A stretch of 64,000 bases of DNA from Rivularia sp963920925 (GCF_963920925.1 NZ_CAWUDI010000025.1:1-64000), one strand, 5' to 3'; positions 33,736 to 43,475 are shown, counted from the stretch's first letter. Numbers and translations: made by a program. Notes: generated by a model not told the origin, from the letters alone.

Positions 33736-35238
33736 TCACTGTTGACTGTTAACTGTTTGCAACTTGCGAAAACCTTGAAATATCTTGGTTAAAGATTGTC
33801 TCCGAGCTTCTTGTACAAACAAAAGTGGAACAAGTGCTATTAACCGGAACCCTACAGACATCATAAATAATCCCGATAAGCCTCCGACAAAGGCATTTTC
33901 TGCAATAAAACCGCCGATTGTTGTGCCAATTGCACCGCTAACACCAGCAAAAGCGGCGGCGGTTGCAAAATAAACTGACTGCATTCTTACGGGTGCGATA
34001 CTTAACTGTATGTTGTTGCTGCATAACTCAATTGCTGCGGTGGTACCTCCAATCAGGATATGCAGTAAAGGCAACCACAACCAAATACTTAAAATATCTA
34101 CACCAATTCCCACCCATAAAAGCGGAATTACTGCAACTAAAATTCCTACTAAAAATAAGATAGTGCGATTCCCTACTTTGTCTGCTAATTTTCCCCATAA
34201 AATCAGCATTAACATCCCAGCACCAGCTTGAAAACTACCGTAAACACTCACCCAACTGACATCTAAGTCTAAGGTGTCCAACATATAAAGATTAAAAAAT
34301 GGCGTACTTAAGTTGAAAGCAAACATCCATAAACTGAAGTAAGCCAAGAATATTAAAAAATTTGAATCCTTCCACATACTGGGAGGCTGGTTAAGAGGTT
34401 CGTTAAAAATTTGATTCGTAGTTTCTGAAGTTTCTTCTTTTTCTATATTATTTGAAGTTTTATGATTAAAATCTTTTACTTGCGAATAATTATGAGACTT
34501 GGGATTAATATCTGTTTTTAAAAACTGACAAGCAAGACTTGCTACACCAGCAACCAAACCTAAAATTAAAACTAATCCGTAACCTTGCATCGTACCACCA
34601 GGCCAAAAACTGACTATTAAACCAGCTATCGGTACGTAAAGCAGTATGGTAAAACTAGCAAAACTATTTCGTACACCAAAATATCTTCCTCGTAACTGCC
34701 GAGGAACCAGCATCGCCATCCAACTCAACCAAGATGCACTTCCTAAAGCTTTTAATACGTGACTCGCTAAAATTATCAACAGCGTTAAAACAACTAACTG
34801 GTGATTTTGCAAATCTCCCCAGCCCCAACTCGCTGCACCAATGGCGATCGCCAAAAATAGCCATAGCAATCTAGCAGCACCATAAGTCCAAAAACAGTAG
34901 CTGTGACGACTATCGGTACGCTCAGAAAGGTAAGCACCTAAAGGCTGCAAAAGATTTACCAACATGGGAATCGAAGAAAGCATCCCAATCTGTACGACAT
35001 TTGCACCTAACTCTACTAAAAAGTTACTTAGCAGAATTCCAGTAGTAGTAATATCAAATACCGCAGCAAATACTCCATCCGCAGTAGAAGCTTTCAAACT
35101 TTTACGGATGTCATTTTTAGAAATTCTCTGATTTTGAGATTGAATTTTATAGCTCTCAGAAAGTACTGACGGATTCATAGTACTCTGAGTGTTTTCTGGA
35201 ACTTCAAGAAATTCTGTATTTACCTGAACAGATTGCAT
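33736..35238 (-). CDS. MFS transporter
   Basis: A 500-residue membrane transporter with about 12 helices. After a polar N-terminus of some 45 residues comes KASTADGVFAAVFDITTTGI, then LSERTDSRHSYCFWTYGAAR (the loop 2-3 region). A central loop near 255-285 (KTSNNIEKEETSETTNQIFN) separates the halves, and the second half starts FLIFLAYFSLWMFAFNLSTP. The residues around LGANVVQIGMLSSIPMLVNL and RGRYFGVRNSF resemble cyanobacterial MFS proteins of unassigned substrate. The final TVNSQQ is read from CTGTTAA/CTCACTG heptads. It is monocistronic. Confidence 0.82.
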   Translation of the reverse strand: MQSVQVNTEFLEVPENTQSTMNPSVLSESYKIQSQNQRISKNDIRKSLKASTADGVFAAVFDITTTGILLSNFLVELGANVVQIGMLSSIPMLVNLLQPLGAYLSERTDSRHSYCFWTYGAARLLWLFLAIAIGAASWGWGDLQNHQLVVLTLLIILASHVLKALGSASWLSWMAMLVPRQLRGRYFGVRNSFASFTILLYVPIAGLIVSFWPGGTMQGYGLVLILGLVAGVASLACQFLKTDINPKSHNYSQVKDFNHKTSNNIEKEETSETTNQIFNEPLNQPPSMWKDSNFLIFLAYFSLWMFAFNLSTPFFNLYMLDTLDLDVSWVSVYGSFQAGAGMLMLILWGKLADKVGNRTILFLVGILVAVIPLLWVGIGVDILSIWLWLPLLHILIGGTTAAIELCSNNIQLSIAPVRMQSVYFATAAAFAGVSGAIGTTIGGFIAENAFVGGLSGLFMMSVGFRLIALVPLLFVQEARRQSLTKIFQGFRKLQTVNSQQ

Positions 35239-35633
35239 TAGCCACCATAAAGAAATAGTTGTTTTTAAGCGATCGCCGACTTAAATGTTTTCAAGTGTCG
35301 TGTAGACAACTTTCTGCTAATCTTACATTACAAAAGTTAATAAAGATACATATAAATACAATTTAGTAATAGTATTACTCGTAATTTTTAAACATTATAT
35401 GACTGATTTGAAACAAAAATCCTCATTAGGGAATGGTTTTACTTGATATTTTTTCTATCCGAAGTTATAAATATTAAAAAAATCTAAAATATATTCAAAA
35501 AGATTTGTAACGCTGGTATTTTGTATCTCTCATCGAATCTGCCAGGATTTGATTGATAATTGATGCATTAAATTTAGTTCTCAAGACTATTCCCTGTTCC
35601 CTATTCCCCTTGTCGTTTGCGAATCGAATCATT
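35239..35633. other. Divergent promoter gap, no gene seen
   Basis: AT-rich region between the divergent MFS and sugar-binding genes. It includes a HIP1-like GCGATCGCC near 35269 and a short TTCCCTA heptad run at about 35590-35610. I see no operator that I can name. Confidence 0.45.
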
Positions 35634-36911
35634 ATGAACAAAAAACTATTTAGTTTTTTAGGAATATTGCTAGGATTTAGCTTAGTAATAGTTGGTTTTA
35701 ATAATCTATTCTTATCAAATCCTTCTACATCATCAGATATAGTTACTATTAAGCTTAGCGGTTGGGGTGCAAGTGCCGTTGAACAAAAGCTGTTGAAACA
35801 ATTGCTGCAAGATTTTGAAGTGGTGCATCCAGCCATAAAAGTCAAATATGAGGTCATCAACGACCAATATATGGATGTAATTAAAACTCGTTTGGTTGGG
35901 GAAGCAGCGCCAGATGTGTTTTATTTGGATGCTTTAGAAGCACCTTTCTTGATGAGTCAAAATGTTCTCGAACCTTTAGATAGTTATATAAAACCGGAAT
36001 TTGATTTGAATGATTTTGAACAAACTTTGCTAAATAGCTTTAAATACGAAAACCAAATTTATGGACTTCCGAAAGATTACTCAACTCTTGCTTTATTTTT
36101 TAACAAACAAGCTTTAAGTGAAAAAGGTTTTACTAATCCTCCTGCCACTTGGAAAGAATTACTTAGTTACTCGCATAAATTAACAGAAGACAGTAATAAA
36201 GATGGCAGGATAGATAAATACGGGTTTGGAGAAATTGCCGAATTAGCCAGACAAGCTTATAAAATCAAAGCTTACAACGGACAAATTATCAATAAAAATG
36301 GTTATGCAGCTTTTGCTTCCCCTGAAGCTTTGAAAGGATTGCAATTAGCTGTCAAACAATATATAGAAGAAAAAACTTCCGCACAAAAAACAGATGTAGG
36401 AACAAACTCCGGCAGCGAAATGTTTGCCCAAGGTAAAGTCGCAATGGTAATAGAAGGAAACTGGGCAATTCCTTATTTAAAAGAAACTTTTCCTAACTTA
36501 GAATTTGGTACCGCAGAAGTGCCGACGATAAATGCTAAAAAGGGCACGATGGTATTTACCGTTGCCTACGTCATGAACAAAAAAGCAAAGCACAAAGCCG
36601 AAGCTTGGGAATTAATTTCTTATCTGACAGGAAAACAAGGTATGACAAAATGGACTGAAAATGGTATTGCTTTACCAACTAGAAAATCGGTAGCTGATAA
36701 ATTAGGTTACGAACAAGATAGTTTACGCTCTGTATTTGTAGCGGGAGTCGATTACGCTATTCCTTGGCAAATTGGAAAATATTCTGCACCAATTATAAAC
36801 AATTTTGAAAATCAATTTACCAGCGCTATTTTAGGACAGCAACCTTTAGAAAAAGCAATGAGAAAAGCTCAGTTAGAAGCGAATAAGCAAATTAAAACAA
36901 TAGAATATTAA
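35634..36911 (+). CDS. Sugar ABC transporter substrate-binding protein
   Basis: A periplasmic binding protein of family 1 (maltose type), 425 residues from ATG 35634. A signal or anchor segment MNKKLFSFLGILLGFSLVIV lacks a lipobox cysteine. The mature part has KLSGWGASAVEQKLLKQLLQ, DVFYLDALEAPFLMSQNVLE, GLPKDYSTLALFFNKQALSE, FAQGKVAMVIEGNWAIPYLK and a C-terminal WELISYLTGKQGMTKW. The frame extends upstream to 35553, but the signal peptide fixes the start. No permease or ATPase is adjacent, so it probably pairs with components elsewhere. Confidence 0.9.
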   Translation: MNKKLFSFLGILLGFSLVIVGFNNLFLSNPSTSSDIVTIKLSGWGASAVEQKLLKQLLQDFEVVHPAIKVKYEVINDQYMDVIKTRLVGEAAPDVFYLDALEAPFLMSQNVLEPLDSYIKPEFDLNDFEQTLLNSFKYENQIYGLPKDYSTLALFFNKQALSEKGFTNPPATWKELLSYSHKLTEDSNKDGRIDKYGFGEIAELARQAYKIKAYNGQIINKNGYAAFASPEALKGLQLAVKQYIEEKTSAQKTDVGTNSGSEMFAQGKVAMVIEGNWAIPYLKETFPNLEFGTAEVPTINAKKGTMVFTVAYVMNKKAKHKAEAWELISYLTGKQGMTKWTENGIALPTRKSVADKLGYEQDSLRSVFVAGVDYAIPWQIGKYSAPIINNFENQFTSAILGQQPLEKAMRKAQLEANKQIKTIEY

Positions 36912-36931
36912 CAAGTAATTAGTAATCAAAT

Positions 36932-37457
36932 AATGCCGAAATTTTAGAAAAGCCGGATGAGAAATCAGAATCTGGTGGCACAATCAAATTTAGATATACG
37001 AACACAGAAGGAGTTACAAAAGTCTTTGAAAAGAAAACTTTCCTAAAGCTTCCGATGGTAAAGTTGATTTACACAGAGGTGGTTTGGGGTTAGGTATTGA
37101 CCTTGGTACGGGAAAACACTGAAGGCTATTCAGAATAACCGCTACATAGAGAAACATCCTGATACTGGCGCAAACTTGCGCGATCGCCAAATTCCTCATT
37201 GGGATACTATTTTGGATATGGCAGCGAAGTTATGCGAAAAAACTGAGTTTGGCTATCTCGGTATTGACGTAGTTTTAGATCAAGAAAAAGGGTCATTACT
37301 GCTAGAAATCAATGCTCGCCCCGGACTTTCAATCCAAATTGCCAATCAAGAAGGATTAATTCCGCGATTAAAAACAATTGATTCAAATGTAAATAAACTT
37401 TCCGGAATCGAAGAGAAAATTGCTTTTGCAAAAGAGAAATTTGCGGTAAATAACTAG
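36932..37457 (+). pseudogene. Fused relic: inactive transglutaminase fragment plus glutamate-ligase-like ATP-grasp C-terminus
   Basis: Three reading frames together make sense. First, EILEKPDEKSESGGTIKFRY then TNTEGVTKVFEKKTFLKLP resembles the 'inactive transglutaminase' membrane protein family. Next, PKASDGKVDLHRGGLGLGID then LGTGK matches the alpha-L-glutamate-ligase-like ATP-grasp family. After a one-base loss in the A-run at about 37113 the frame continues as AIQNNRYIEKHPDTGANLRD, FGYLGIDVVLDQEKGSLLLE and INARPGLSIQIANQ to the stop. From memory these two families are usually adjacent genes, so a deletion has joined them. The last 93 residues are open from 37176 but carry only the back of the ATP-grasp fold. 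Confidence 0.65.
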
Positions 37458-37555
37458 AAACTTCATATTGTAATGATAAACACAAGAATTTATACGGAAG
37501 ATAGATCGGTGAATTGAATGGGTAAGATAACATATATTCTTATTTCTGGTTTCTG

Positions 37556-38101
37556 ATGTTATCCGATATTGATTTGATTCGAGAATTTGTCAAAGTATCC
37601 ATACAAAAAAAGGAAGTTTTATTAGCAAATTCAACATTACGAGGTGAAGCAGCTTATAAAAGCAATCAATTAACGGCAAAAAAAGAAGGGATTATTGCCA
37701 CAACTAAACTAGAGCGCACATTAAATCCATTTTTTATTAAACACCAGTCAAATTACTGGCAATTAATAAGCCAGGTATTGGCTGAATACAACTTTATCCT
37801 CATGGGAGAAGTTGATAGTCGTGGTTTTTATCAATATCAATACTGCCAGATTCCACCAGGTTATGAAATGCATTGCCAAAAAGCAGGTATGCTATGGCGA
37901 ATTTGGTGGAAATATCGGCGAAAAATTGAAGGTAGAGTAATTCAATTAGAACTTCTAATCCGCATCCGAAATACATGGTATCCCATCAGAGGTTTAGCAA
38001 TTAGCGATGGAATGATTTATATCGAAACATTAGGAAGTGAGATTGCACTTGGCTTAGAAGATACGGTGATTTGGTTGAGTAAAGTGAAGGAAAATAAATA
38101 A
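37556..38101 (+). CDS. Protein of unknown function, 181 residues
   Basis: A soluble protein, MLSDIDLIREFVKVSIQKKE ... IATTKLERTLNPFFIKHQSN ... FILMGEVDSRGFYQYQYCQI ... GRVIQLELLIRIRNTWYPIR GLAISDGMIYIETLGSEIAL. There is no signal peptide or membrane helix. The second half looks like a beta-rich domain. I do not recognise the family. It is adjacent to the fused relic (98 bp) and followed by a gap rich in dispersed hairpins, so it lies in a remodelled region, yet its frame is intact. Confidence 0.65.
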   Translation: MLSDIDLIREFVKVSIQKKEVLLANSTLRGEAAYKSNQLTAKKEGIIATTKLERTLNPFFIKHQSNYWQLISQVLAEYNFILMGEVDSRGFYQYQYCQIPPGYEMHCQKAGMLWRIWWKYRRKIEGRVIQLELLIRIRNTWYPIRGLAISDGMIYIETLGSEIALGLEDTVIWLSKVKENK

Positions 38102-38494
38102 GATGCTAATTCTGAATTTGCATTGCTCTTGTTAGAAAGTCTGCCTAAAAAATGGAAGCATTTTAGTAAAGTTTTATTGCTTAGCTCAAAAAACTTTGGC
38201 TTATTATTTAATTGTGCGTTTCAGCTAACTATTAATTTTTCACAATTTTGATTTGTGCCTATAATAAATACTTTTAACGGCACTTTAGCGCTAAAATCTT
38301 AGTTATCAACTTGGAAAAAAGTGGCTCTTCCGCGCTTAGTATCCTAAAAAAATATAAAAAAAGGGAACAGGGAATAGGGAACTCTTAATAGCAAAAAAAA
38401 TCTTTTTTTAAATAAATTTAATCAACAGAAAGACAATTTTGTTTAAGAGAATGTAAGAATGCGTCAATAACTATACTAGGAACCTCTCTCCAAA

Positions 38495-38517
38495 CCTCTC
38501 TCCTTTTAGGAGAGAGG
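38495..38517. repeat. Interspersed CCTCTCTCC/GGAGAGAGG hairpin, copy C
   Basis: Same nine-base arms as copies A and B with a five-base loop, and preceded by an extra CCTCTCTCC unit at 38482-38491. Confidence 0.6.
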
Positions 38518-38826
38518 CTTTGAAACCCCCATTCCCTCATAGGGAAGGGGGGCAGGGGGGTTAGGTTTCCTAGGTGCTGGAAGTAAAACATAATACTTTT
38601 CAAACATCCTCTAAGAGCAAGAGTTTCAGCTTTATTTTCTAAAATTTAAGAACCAAAAAATTTAAACATATACAGGACTTACGCAACCGCAACCAGAAAG
38701 TAGGCATTCCCAACTATAAGATTCCCCCAACCCCCCTTAAAAAGGGCAGGGCTTTGCGTAAGTCCTAATATATTTTTTCTCTACTTAAGCGTAATTCTAG
38801 GTTATGCTTTGTGCCTTAAACCCAGA

Positions 38827-38867
38827 CTGGCATTCCTCCGCCGCTTTCCCTTGGGGAGGAATGCCAG
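38827..38867. terminator. 13-bp stem downstream of pntB
   Basis: CTGGCATTCCTCC and GGAGGAATGCCAG are perfectly complementary around a 15-base loop, ending 41 bp past the pntB stop on the minus strand. It may end the pnt transcript, but a T-run is missing, so a repeat element is equally likely. Confidence 0.4.
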
Positions 38868-38907
38868 TTGAAAGTTGAAAATTTATTTCCCCGTCACCAA
38901 TAAAACA

Positions 38908-40305
38908 TTACAACTGCTTCACTTCAGCAACTAATTTACCTACCATGTCTTTAGCACTACCAAAAAGCATCGAGGTTTTATCTTTGTAGAACAAGCCATT
39001 ATCTACGCCAGCAAAACCCTTGCTCATACCGCGCTTAATGACAATCGTTTGCTTTGCGCGATCGACTTCTAAAATGGGCATACCGTAAATTGGACTATTT
39101 TTATCGCTTTTTGCAGCTGGATTCACAACATCATTTGCCCCAATAATTAAAGCAACATCAGTTTGTTCAAATTGGGGATTAACATCTTCCATATCGTAAA
39201 GCTGTTCGTAAGGTACGTTTGCTTCAGCCAATAATACATTCATATGTCCCGGCATTCTTCCAGCTACGGGATGAATCGCATACTTGACATCTACACCCAT
39301 ACGCTCCAATTGATCCGCCAATTCGCGAACACCATGCTGTGCTTGAGCAACAGCCATACCGTAACCGGGAACAATCACCACGGAACGAGCATAACCTAAC
39401 ATCATCGCACATTCTTCTGGATCGACGCTGCGAACAGTTCCTTCGGTTGTACTCTCACCAGCAGCACCACTAGTAGCTCCACCAAAAGCGCCGAATAACA
39501 CGCTAAACAAAGAACGGTTCATTGCCTTACACATAATTTGTGTCAGGATTAAACCACTTGCTCCCACCAAAGCACCGGCGATGATTAACATATTGTTCAT
39601 CACCACAAAACCAGCGGCGGCGGCAGCCAAACCAGAAAGCGAGTTCAACAGCGAAATTACCACCGGCATATCGCCACCACCGATAGGGATAACGAACAAT
39701 ACACCTAACAGTAATGAAATGCCGACTATTCCTAAAAATACGGGTAGATTATAAGGATTAACAATCAAAAGTCCACTACCGACTATATAAGCAACTAACA
39801 GCAAAATATTAATCGGTTGCTGCAAAGGATAAGTAATCGGCGAACCTTTGAGAATACCTTGTAGCTTAGCAAAGGCGATGGTACTACCTGTAAAAGTGAT
39901 ACCGCCGATAAATACATCCAGCAGCATCGAAATATTTACATCCAAACCAATTGGCTGATTCGTTTCCAGCAACCGCCAAAACTCCGCAACCGCTACTAAA
40001 GCAGAAGCAGAACCCCCCAAACCGTTAAGTAAACCTACCATTTGGGGCATTTGCGTCATCTGCACCGTATAAGCAGCGATCGCACCAATAGCGGAACCAA
40101 TCGCTAAACCGATCAAAATCATTTGATAATTCAATACCTGCTGATTTAAGAGAGTTGCGACAATTGCCAACAACATCCCCACAGCAGCCATTACGTTACC
40201 ATTTCGTGCAGTAGCAGGAGAACCTAACTTCTTTAAGCCTAGAATAAACAAAGACGAAGCTACTAAATACGTTATCTGTATCCCAGTTGGGAGAAAATCG
40301 CTCAT
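38908..40305 (-). CDS. pntB: NAD(P) transhydrogenase beta subunit
   Basis: The membrane and NADP-binding subunit of the proton-translocating transhydrogenase, 465 residues. About nine helices come first (ASSLFILGLKKLGSPATARN, MVGLLNGLGGSASALVAVAE, GGGDMPVVISLLNSLSGLAA). The soluble domain III follows: ARSVVIVPGYGMAVAQAQHG, HPVAGRMPGHMNVLLAEANV, IGANDVVNPAAKSD, PIYGMPILEVDRAKQTIVIK and GFAGVDNGLFY. It is last in the operon pntA1-pntA2-pntB and makes NADPH from NADH using the proton gradient. Confidence 0.96.
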   Translation of the reverse strand: MSDFLPTGIQITYLVASSLFILGLKKLGSPATARNGNVMAAVGMLLAIVATLLNQQVLNYQMILIGLAIGSAIGAIAAYTVQMTQMPQMVGLLNGLGGSASALVAVAEFWRLLETNQPIGLDVNISMLLDVFIGGITFTGSTIAFAKLQGILKGSPITYPLQQPINILLLVAYIVGSGLLIVNPYNLPVFLGIVGISLLLGVLFVIPIGGGDMPVVISLLNSLSGLAAAAAGFVVMNNMLIIAGALVGASGLILTQIMCKAMNRSLFSVLFGAFGGATSGAAGESTTEGTVRSVDPEECAMMLGYARSVVIVPGYGMAVAQAQHGVRELADQLERMGVDVKYAIHPVAGRMPGHMNVLLAEANVPYEQLYDMEDVNPQFEQTDVALIIGANDVVNPAAKSDKNSPIYGMPILEVDRAKQTIVIKRGMSKGFAGVDNGLFYKDKTSMLFGSAKDMVGKLVAEVKQL

Positions 40306-40315
40306 AAAATTTGAT

Positions 40316-40368
40316 AGTTGTTAGTTGTTAGTTATTAGTTGTTAGTTGTTAGTTGTTAGCTATTAGTT
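40316..40368. repeat. Heptad tandem repeat (TTAGTTG)n between pntB and pntA2
   Basis: About seven TTAGTTG/TTAGTTA units lie in the 95-bp gap inside the pnt operon, so they are probably transcribed. Confidence 0.8.
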
Positions 40369-40400
40369 AAGAGTTAATATTCACTCCTAACTCCTAACTT

Positions 40401-40688
40401 CTAACCTGCTTTCTTCTTGAACATTTGCAGCATTCTGTCGGTAACTAAAAAACCACCGACAACATTAATAGTTGCAAGAGTTACGGCAATCAAACCAAGA
40501 ATTACCGATAGATTTGATTCCTTGGCACCAGCAGCAACAATTGCACCCAATACAGCAATCCCGGAAATTGCATTGGAACCAGACATCAAAGGTGTATGCA
40601 AAGTTGGCGGTACTTTATTAATGACCTCAAATCCAATAAATGAAGCCAAAACAAATACGAATAAAGCAGCAATTAATGCTTCTGTCAT
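40401..40688 (-). CDS. pntA2: NAD(P) transhydrogenase alpha subunit, membrane part
   Basis: The separate C-terminal membrane piece of the alpha subunit (PntAB or PntA-2), 95 residues from ATG 40688. It has MTEALIAALFVFVLASFIGF, EVINKVPPTLHTPLMSGSNA (the invariant 'PPTLHTPLMS') and GAIVAAGAKESNLSVILGLI. The frame extends upstream to 40769 through spacer sequence, which I reject as non-homologous. Three or four helices. Confidence 0.93.
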   Translation of the reverse strand: MTEALIAALFVFVLASFIGFEVINKVPPTLHTPLMSGSNAISGIAVLGAIVAAGAKESNLSVILGLIAVTLATINVVGGFLVTDRMLQMFKKKAG

Positions 40689-40751
40689 TTCCAAAAAACT
40701 CCAATAAAAATCAGTTATCAATGACCAATTATCAATTGACAAATTGGTCAT

Positions 40752-40783
40752 TGTATGGCGTTCCGCCACGCTTCGCTAACATT
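40752..40783. repeat. Palindromic GCGTTCCGCCACGCTTCGC element
   Basis: ATGGCGTTCCGCCACGCTTC followed by GCTAACATTG, located between pntA1 and pntA2. It resembles a dispersed GC-rich palindrome seen in Nostocales spacers. Confidence 0.55.
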
Positions 40784-40798
40784 GTTCGTTGATAATTG

Positions 40799-41959
40799 TC
40801 AACTGTTAACTGTCAAAGCTTGTAAAGCGTCTTTAACTCGTTGATTGCGAATTTCACCATCGTGGGTGACGCAAGCGGCGTTGACAATATCGTCTTCAAA
40901 ATCTAAATTCAATGCGTTGTCTTTTACCAGTAATTTCAACAGTGATACAAGATTCTTAGAATACAATTGACTGGCGTGAACTGGTACTGATGATGGTAAG
41001 TTAACTGGCCCGATGATTGTCACGCCGTTCTTAACTACATTTCCACCAGGTTCTGTATAAGCTGCGTTACCACCTTGATCTGCGGCTAAATCCACAATTA
41101 CCGCACCGGGTTTCATTTGGGCAATCATTTCTTCGGTAACTAATCGAGGCGCTTTTCTACCCGGTACTTGAGCAGTTGTAATTACTACATCTGCATTTCT
41201 GACTCTATCGGTAACGGCTTCTTGAGTACGCTTTTTACTTTCCTCGGAAATTTCTTTAGCGTAACCGCCAGCGGTTGCTGTTTCTTCTTCTAATTTAACT
41301 TCGACAAATTTTGCACCTAAACTTTGTACTTCTTCTTTAACGGCAGGGCGAATATCAAAGGCTTCTACCATTGCTCCCAAACGTCGAGCTGTGGCGATCG
41401 CCTGTAAACCAGCAACCCCCGCACCCATGACAAATACTTTGGCAGGAGCAATGGTACCGGCGGCTGTTGTCAGCATGGGGAAATATTTCGGTAATGCTTC
41501 TGCGGCGATTAATACCGATTTGTAACCCGCAATAGAAGCTTGGGAAGATAAAGCATCCATACTTTGCGCCCTGGTGGTGCGAGGAATCATTTCCATACTG
41601 AAAGCAGTGATTTTTCGTTGAGCTAACTGCTCGGCAAGGGATGGATTTGCTAAAGGATTAAGAAATCCGATATATACACTTCCTTCCTTTAATGAATCAA
41701 TTTCCGCGCTACCATCTTCTCGTTGTTTTGGTGGGCTGACTTTGAACAGGATATCTGCTTCACCCCACAATTTTGCAGTATCAGAAATAATTGTTGCTCC
41801 AGCTGCTTCGTAATCAGAATCGTTGTACAATGCTTTTTCACCAGCACCCGATTCTATCGATACTTCAAAGCCTTGTTGCACCAACTTTGAAACAACATCT
41901 GGAATTAATGCTACACGACGCTCGCTAGCTTCTATTTCTTTAGCAACTGCGATTCTCAT
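40799..41959 (-). CDS. pntA1: NAD(P) transhydrogenase alpha subunit, NAD-binding part
   Basis: The soluble domain I subunit, which resembles alanine dehydrogenase, 386 residues. Motifs: MRIAVAKEIEASERRVALIP, RTTRAQSMDALSSQASIAGY (RQD-loop region), KVFVMGAGVAGLQAIATARR (NAD-binding glycine motif), VITTAQVPGRKAPRLVTEEM and VIDLAADQGGNAAYTEPGG. AGGAGAATTC places the ATG at 41959. The final residues (LQALTVNS) run into an ACTGTTA-type heptad, so the last few are repeat-coded. It is first gene of the pnt operon. Confidence 0.95.
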   Translation of the reverse strand: MRIAVAKEIEASERRVALIPDVVSKLVQQGFEVSIESGAGEKALYNDSDYEAAGATIISDTAKLWGEADILFKVSPPKQREDGSAEIDSLKEGSVYIGFLNPLANPSLAEQLAQRKITAFSMEMIPRTTRAQSMDALSSQASIAGYKSVLIAAEALPKYFPMLTTAAGTIAPAKVFVMGAGVAGLQAIATARRLGAMVEAFDIRPAVKEEVQSLGAKFVEVKLEEETATAGGYAKEISEESKKRTQEAVTDRVRNADVVITTAQVPGRKAPRLVTEEMIAQMKPGAVIVDLAADQGGNAAYTEPGGNVVKNGVTIIGPVNLPSSVPVHASQLYSKNLVSLLKLLVKDNALNLDFEDDIVNAACVTHDGEIRNQRVKDALQALTVNS

Positions 41960-42852
41960 GAATTCTCCTAATCGTTAATTATTTTTTAGAAACAGTGAAA
42001 ATATTGAATATTACTTTAAGCCAACCCTCATTTATGCTGGGAAAGTCCGTTGGTAACAGCAAGCAGGATGGATGGGGACGACTATTGCACTTGGCGGCGA
42101 AAATAGATAGAGCCTCTTAATGCTTTTTTGGTCTTAGAAGGCAGTTTACAACACTTAAGTATTGTTCATCTTAAGTCGATTCCCAAACATATAGTCTTAT
42201 CTTTAACTTTTTTTCGGGATTGAACAATACTAATTTTACTTGCTTACATATAAAAAACTTTAGTTGCTGATACCAATATCTATAGATTCGTCAAACTTAA
42301 ATATTTTAATAATAATTTAGCTACATTTTTGTTTGCATTCAATCTTGTTACCACAAAGCCTGCAAATAAGCAGCAATCATATTGTTTAATTAGCTCCGCC
42401 AGATAAAATTTCTCTTTCTCTTGTCTTTCTGAAGATAGCGTAATTCAATCTATAATTGTTGGGTTAACTATTTCAATTTTTTTAACAAAATACTTCATTC
42501 TCGAAACAGTTGTACATATTTAGAAACACTATCATATTTTCATCACAATCAAGATGCATCTAATTGCTGTATTTACTTTCCTCAAAATTAAAATTATCTA
42601 TCGTTTAAAATAATTAGTAAAAGCTTCCAAATATTCACACCCACTATATTCGATTCAAACAAAAAATTATACTTTTAGGTTAGATATTTTAGATACTTGT
42701 TTTTTTAGCGATTATTGCATATTAATGCGGAAGGTGACACTTTTTGTAAGTGGCTTACGTCAAGTATTTGGGATTCAGTAGTAAAGTTTAGTTACGAGCA
42801 TTAACTTCGTACCGCCTTTATAACAACAATTTCTGCTAGAGGAGTGATTACT
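41960..42852. other. Longest gene-free gap in the window
   Basis: Almost 900 bp, AT-rich, without a recognisable gene or tandem repeat. A GC-richer island at about 42025-42115 (CTGGGAAAGTCCGTTGGTAA ... GGATGGATGGGGACGAC) stands out and could be structured RNA or part of the pnt leader; I cannot assign it to a family. Confidence 0.45.
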
Positions 42853-43374
42853 ATGCGACGTTTACTTTCTGCTGTAGCCGTAACTGGCTTTTTGCTTGCT
42901 GGAGTGCCAGCTATCACCTCCGCACAAGGTTTACCAGGATTAACTTTGTTTAGCGGTGTAAAGAGCGAAAATCAACTATCATACCGATTAGATTTTGGCG
43001 GGCAAACACGTGACTGGGATCGATACCGTTTAAGAATTCCCGGCAAAAAACTGAAGATGGCAGTAGAGAAATTTGTCATAGCTTACCCAGATTATTACGA
43101 CGGAGAATTCGATACCGGCGAAATTGAAATCAAAGTAGGAAGTAAAACCACAAAATTAGCTAAAGATGAAGTCAAATGGGATAAGCAAGGCAAAGTGCTT
43201 GAACTCTATCCTAAAGAAGCCATCCCCGCAGGTAAGAGCGTCGAGTTGCAGTTATCCAACACGCGAAACCCAGATTTTCCTGGAACATTCTACTTTAACT
43301 GCTTAATTCAATCTCCCGGCGACAAAACAGCGTTAACCCGCTATGTAGGAACTTGGATTATCAGCATTAATTAA
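42853..43374 (+). CDS. DUF2808 secreted protein
   Basis: A 173-residue exported protein found in cyanobacteria. A signal peptide MRRLLSAVAVTGFLLAGVPA is cleaved near ITSAQG. The mature beta-rich domain has SYRLDFGGQTRDWDRYRLRI, VIAYPDYYDGEFDTGEIEIK and LYPKEAIPAGKSVELQLSNT, then RNPDFPGTFYFNC, typical of DUF2808. ATG 42853 is chosen over the in-frame GTG at 42844 because GAGGAG lies just ahead of it. The function is unknown. It stands alone behind a long leader gap. Confidence 0.88.
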   Translation: MRRLLSAVAVTGFLLAGVPAITSAQGLPGLTLFSGVKSENQLSYRLDFGGQTRDWDRYRLRIPGKKLKMAVEKFVIAYPDYYDGEFDTGEIEIKVGSKTTKLAKDEVKWDKQGKVLELYPKEAIPAGKSVELQLSNTRNPDFPGTFYFNCLIQSPGDKTALTRYVGTWIISIN

Positions 43375-43412
43375 AAGAGTTAGAAGTTAGGAGTTAGGAG
43401 TTAGGAATTTAA

Positions 43413-43475
43413 TAGATTTTAGATTTTGGATTTTAGATTTAAAATCTTTCCTATCTCCCCATCTCCCCATCTCCC
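43413..43475. repeat. Mixed repeats: TTTTAGA heptads then CATCTCCC octamers
   Basis: GATTTTAGATTTTGGATTTT is followed near 43452 by three CCCCATCT units, all in the gap before rpmH. Confidence 0.7.

Larger units (their letters stand above)
38102..38907. other. Long gap rich in dispersed hairpins
   Basis: No gene supported. It holds the CCTCTCTCC hairpin copy C (38495-38517), a C/G-rich tract (38525-38570), the CCCCCCAACCCCCC-type element near 38725 and a 13-bp perfect stem at 38827-38867 close to the pntB stop. Confidence 0.55.

Noticed and set aside
42025..42115. Possible cobalamin riboswitch or RNase P RNA, suggested by GGGAAAGTCCG.
   Set aside because: The other conserved boxes of either RNA are missing around it.
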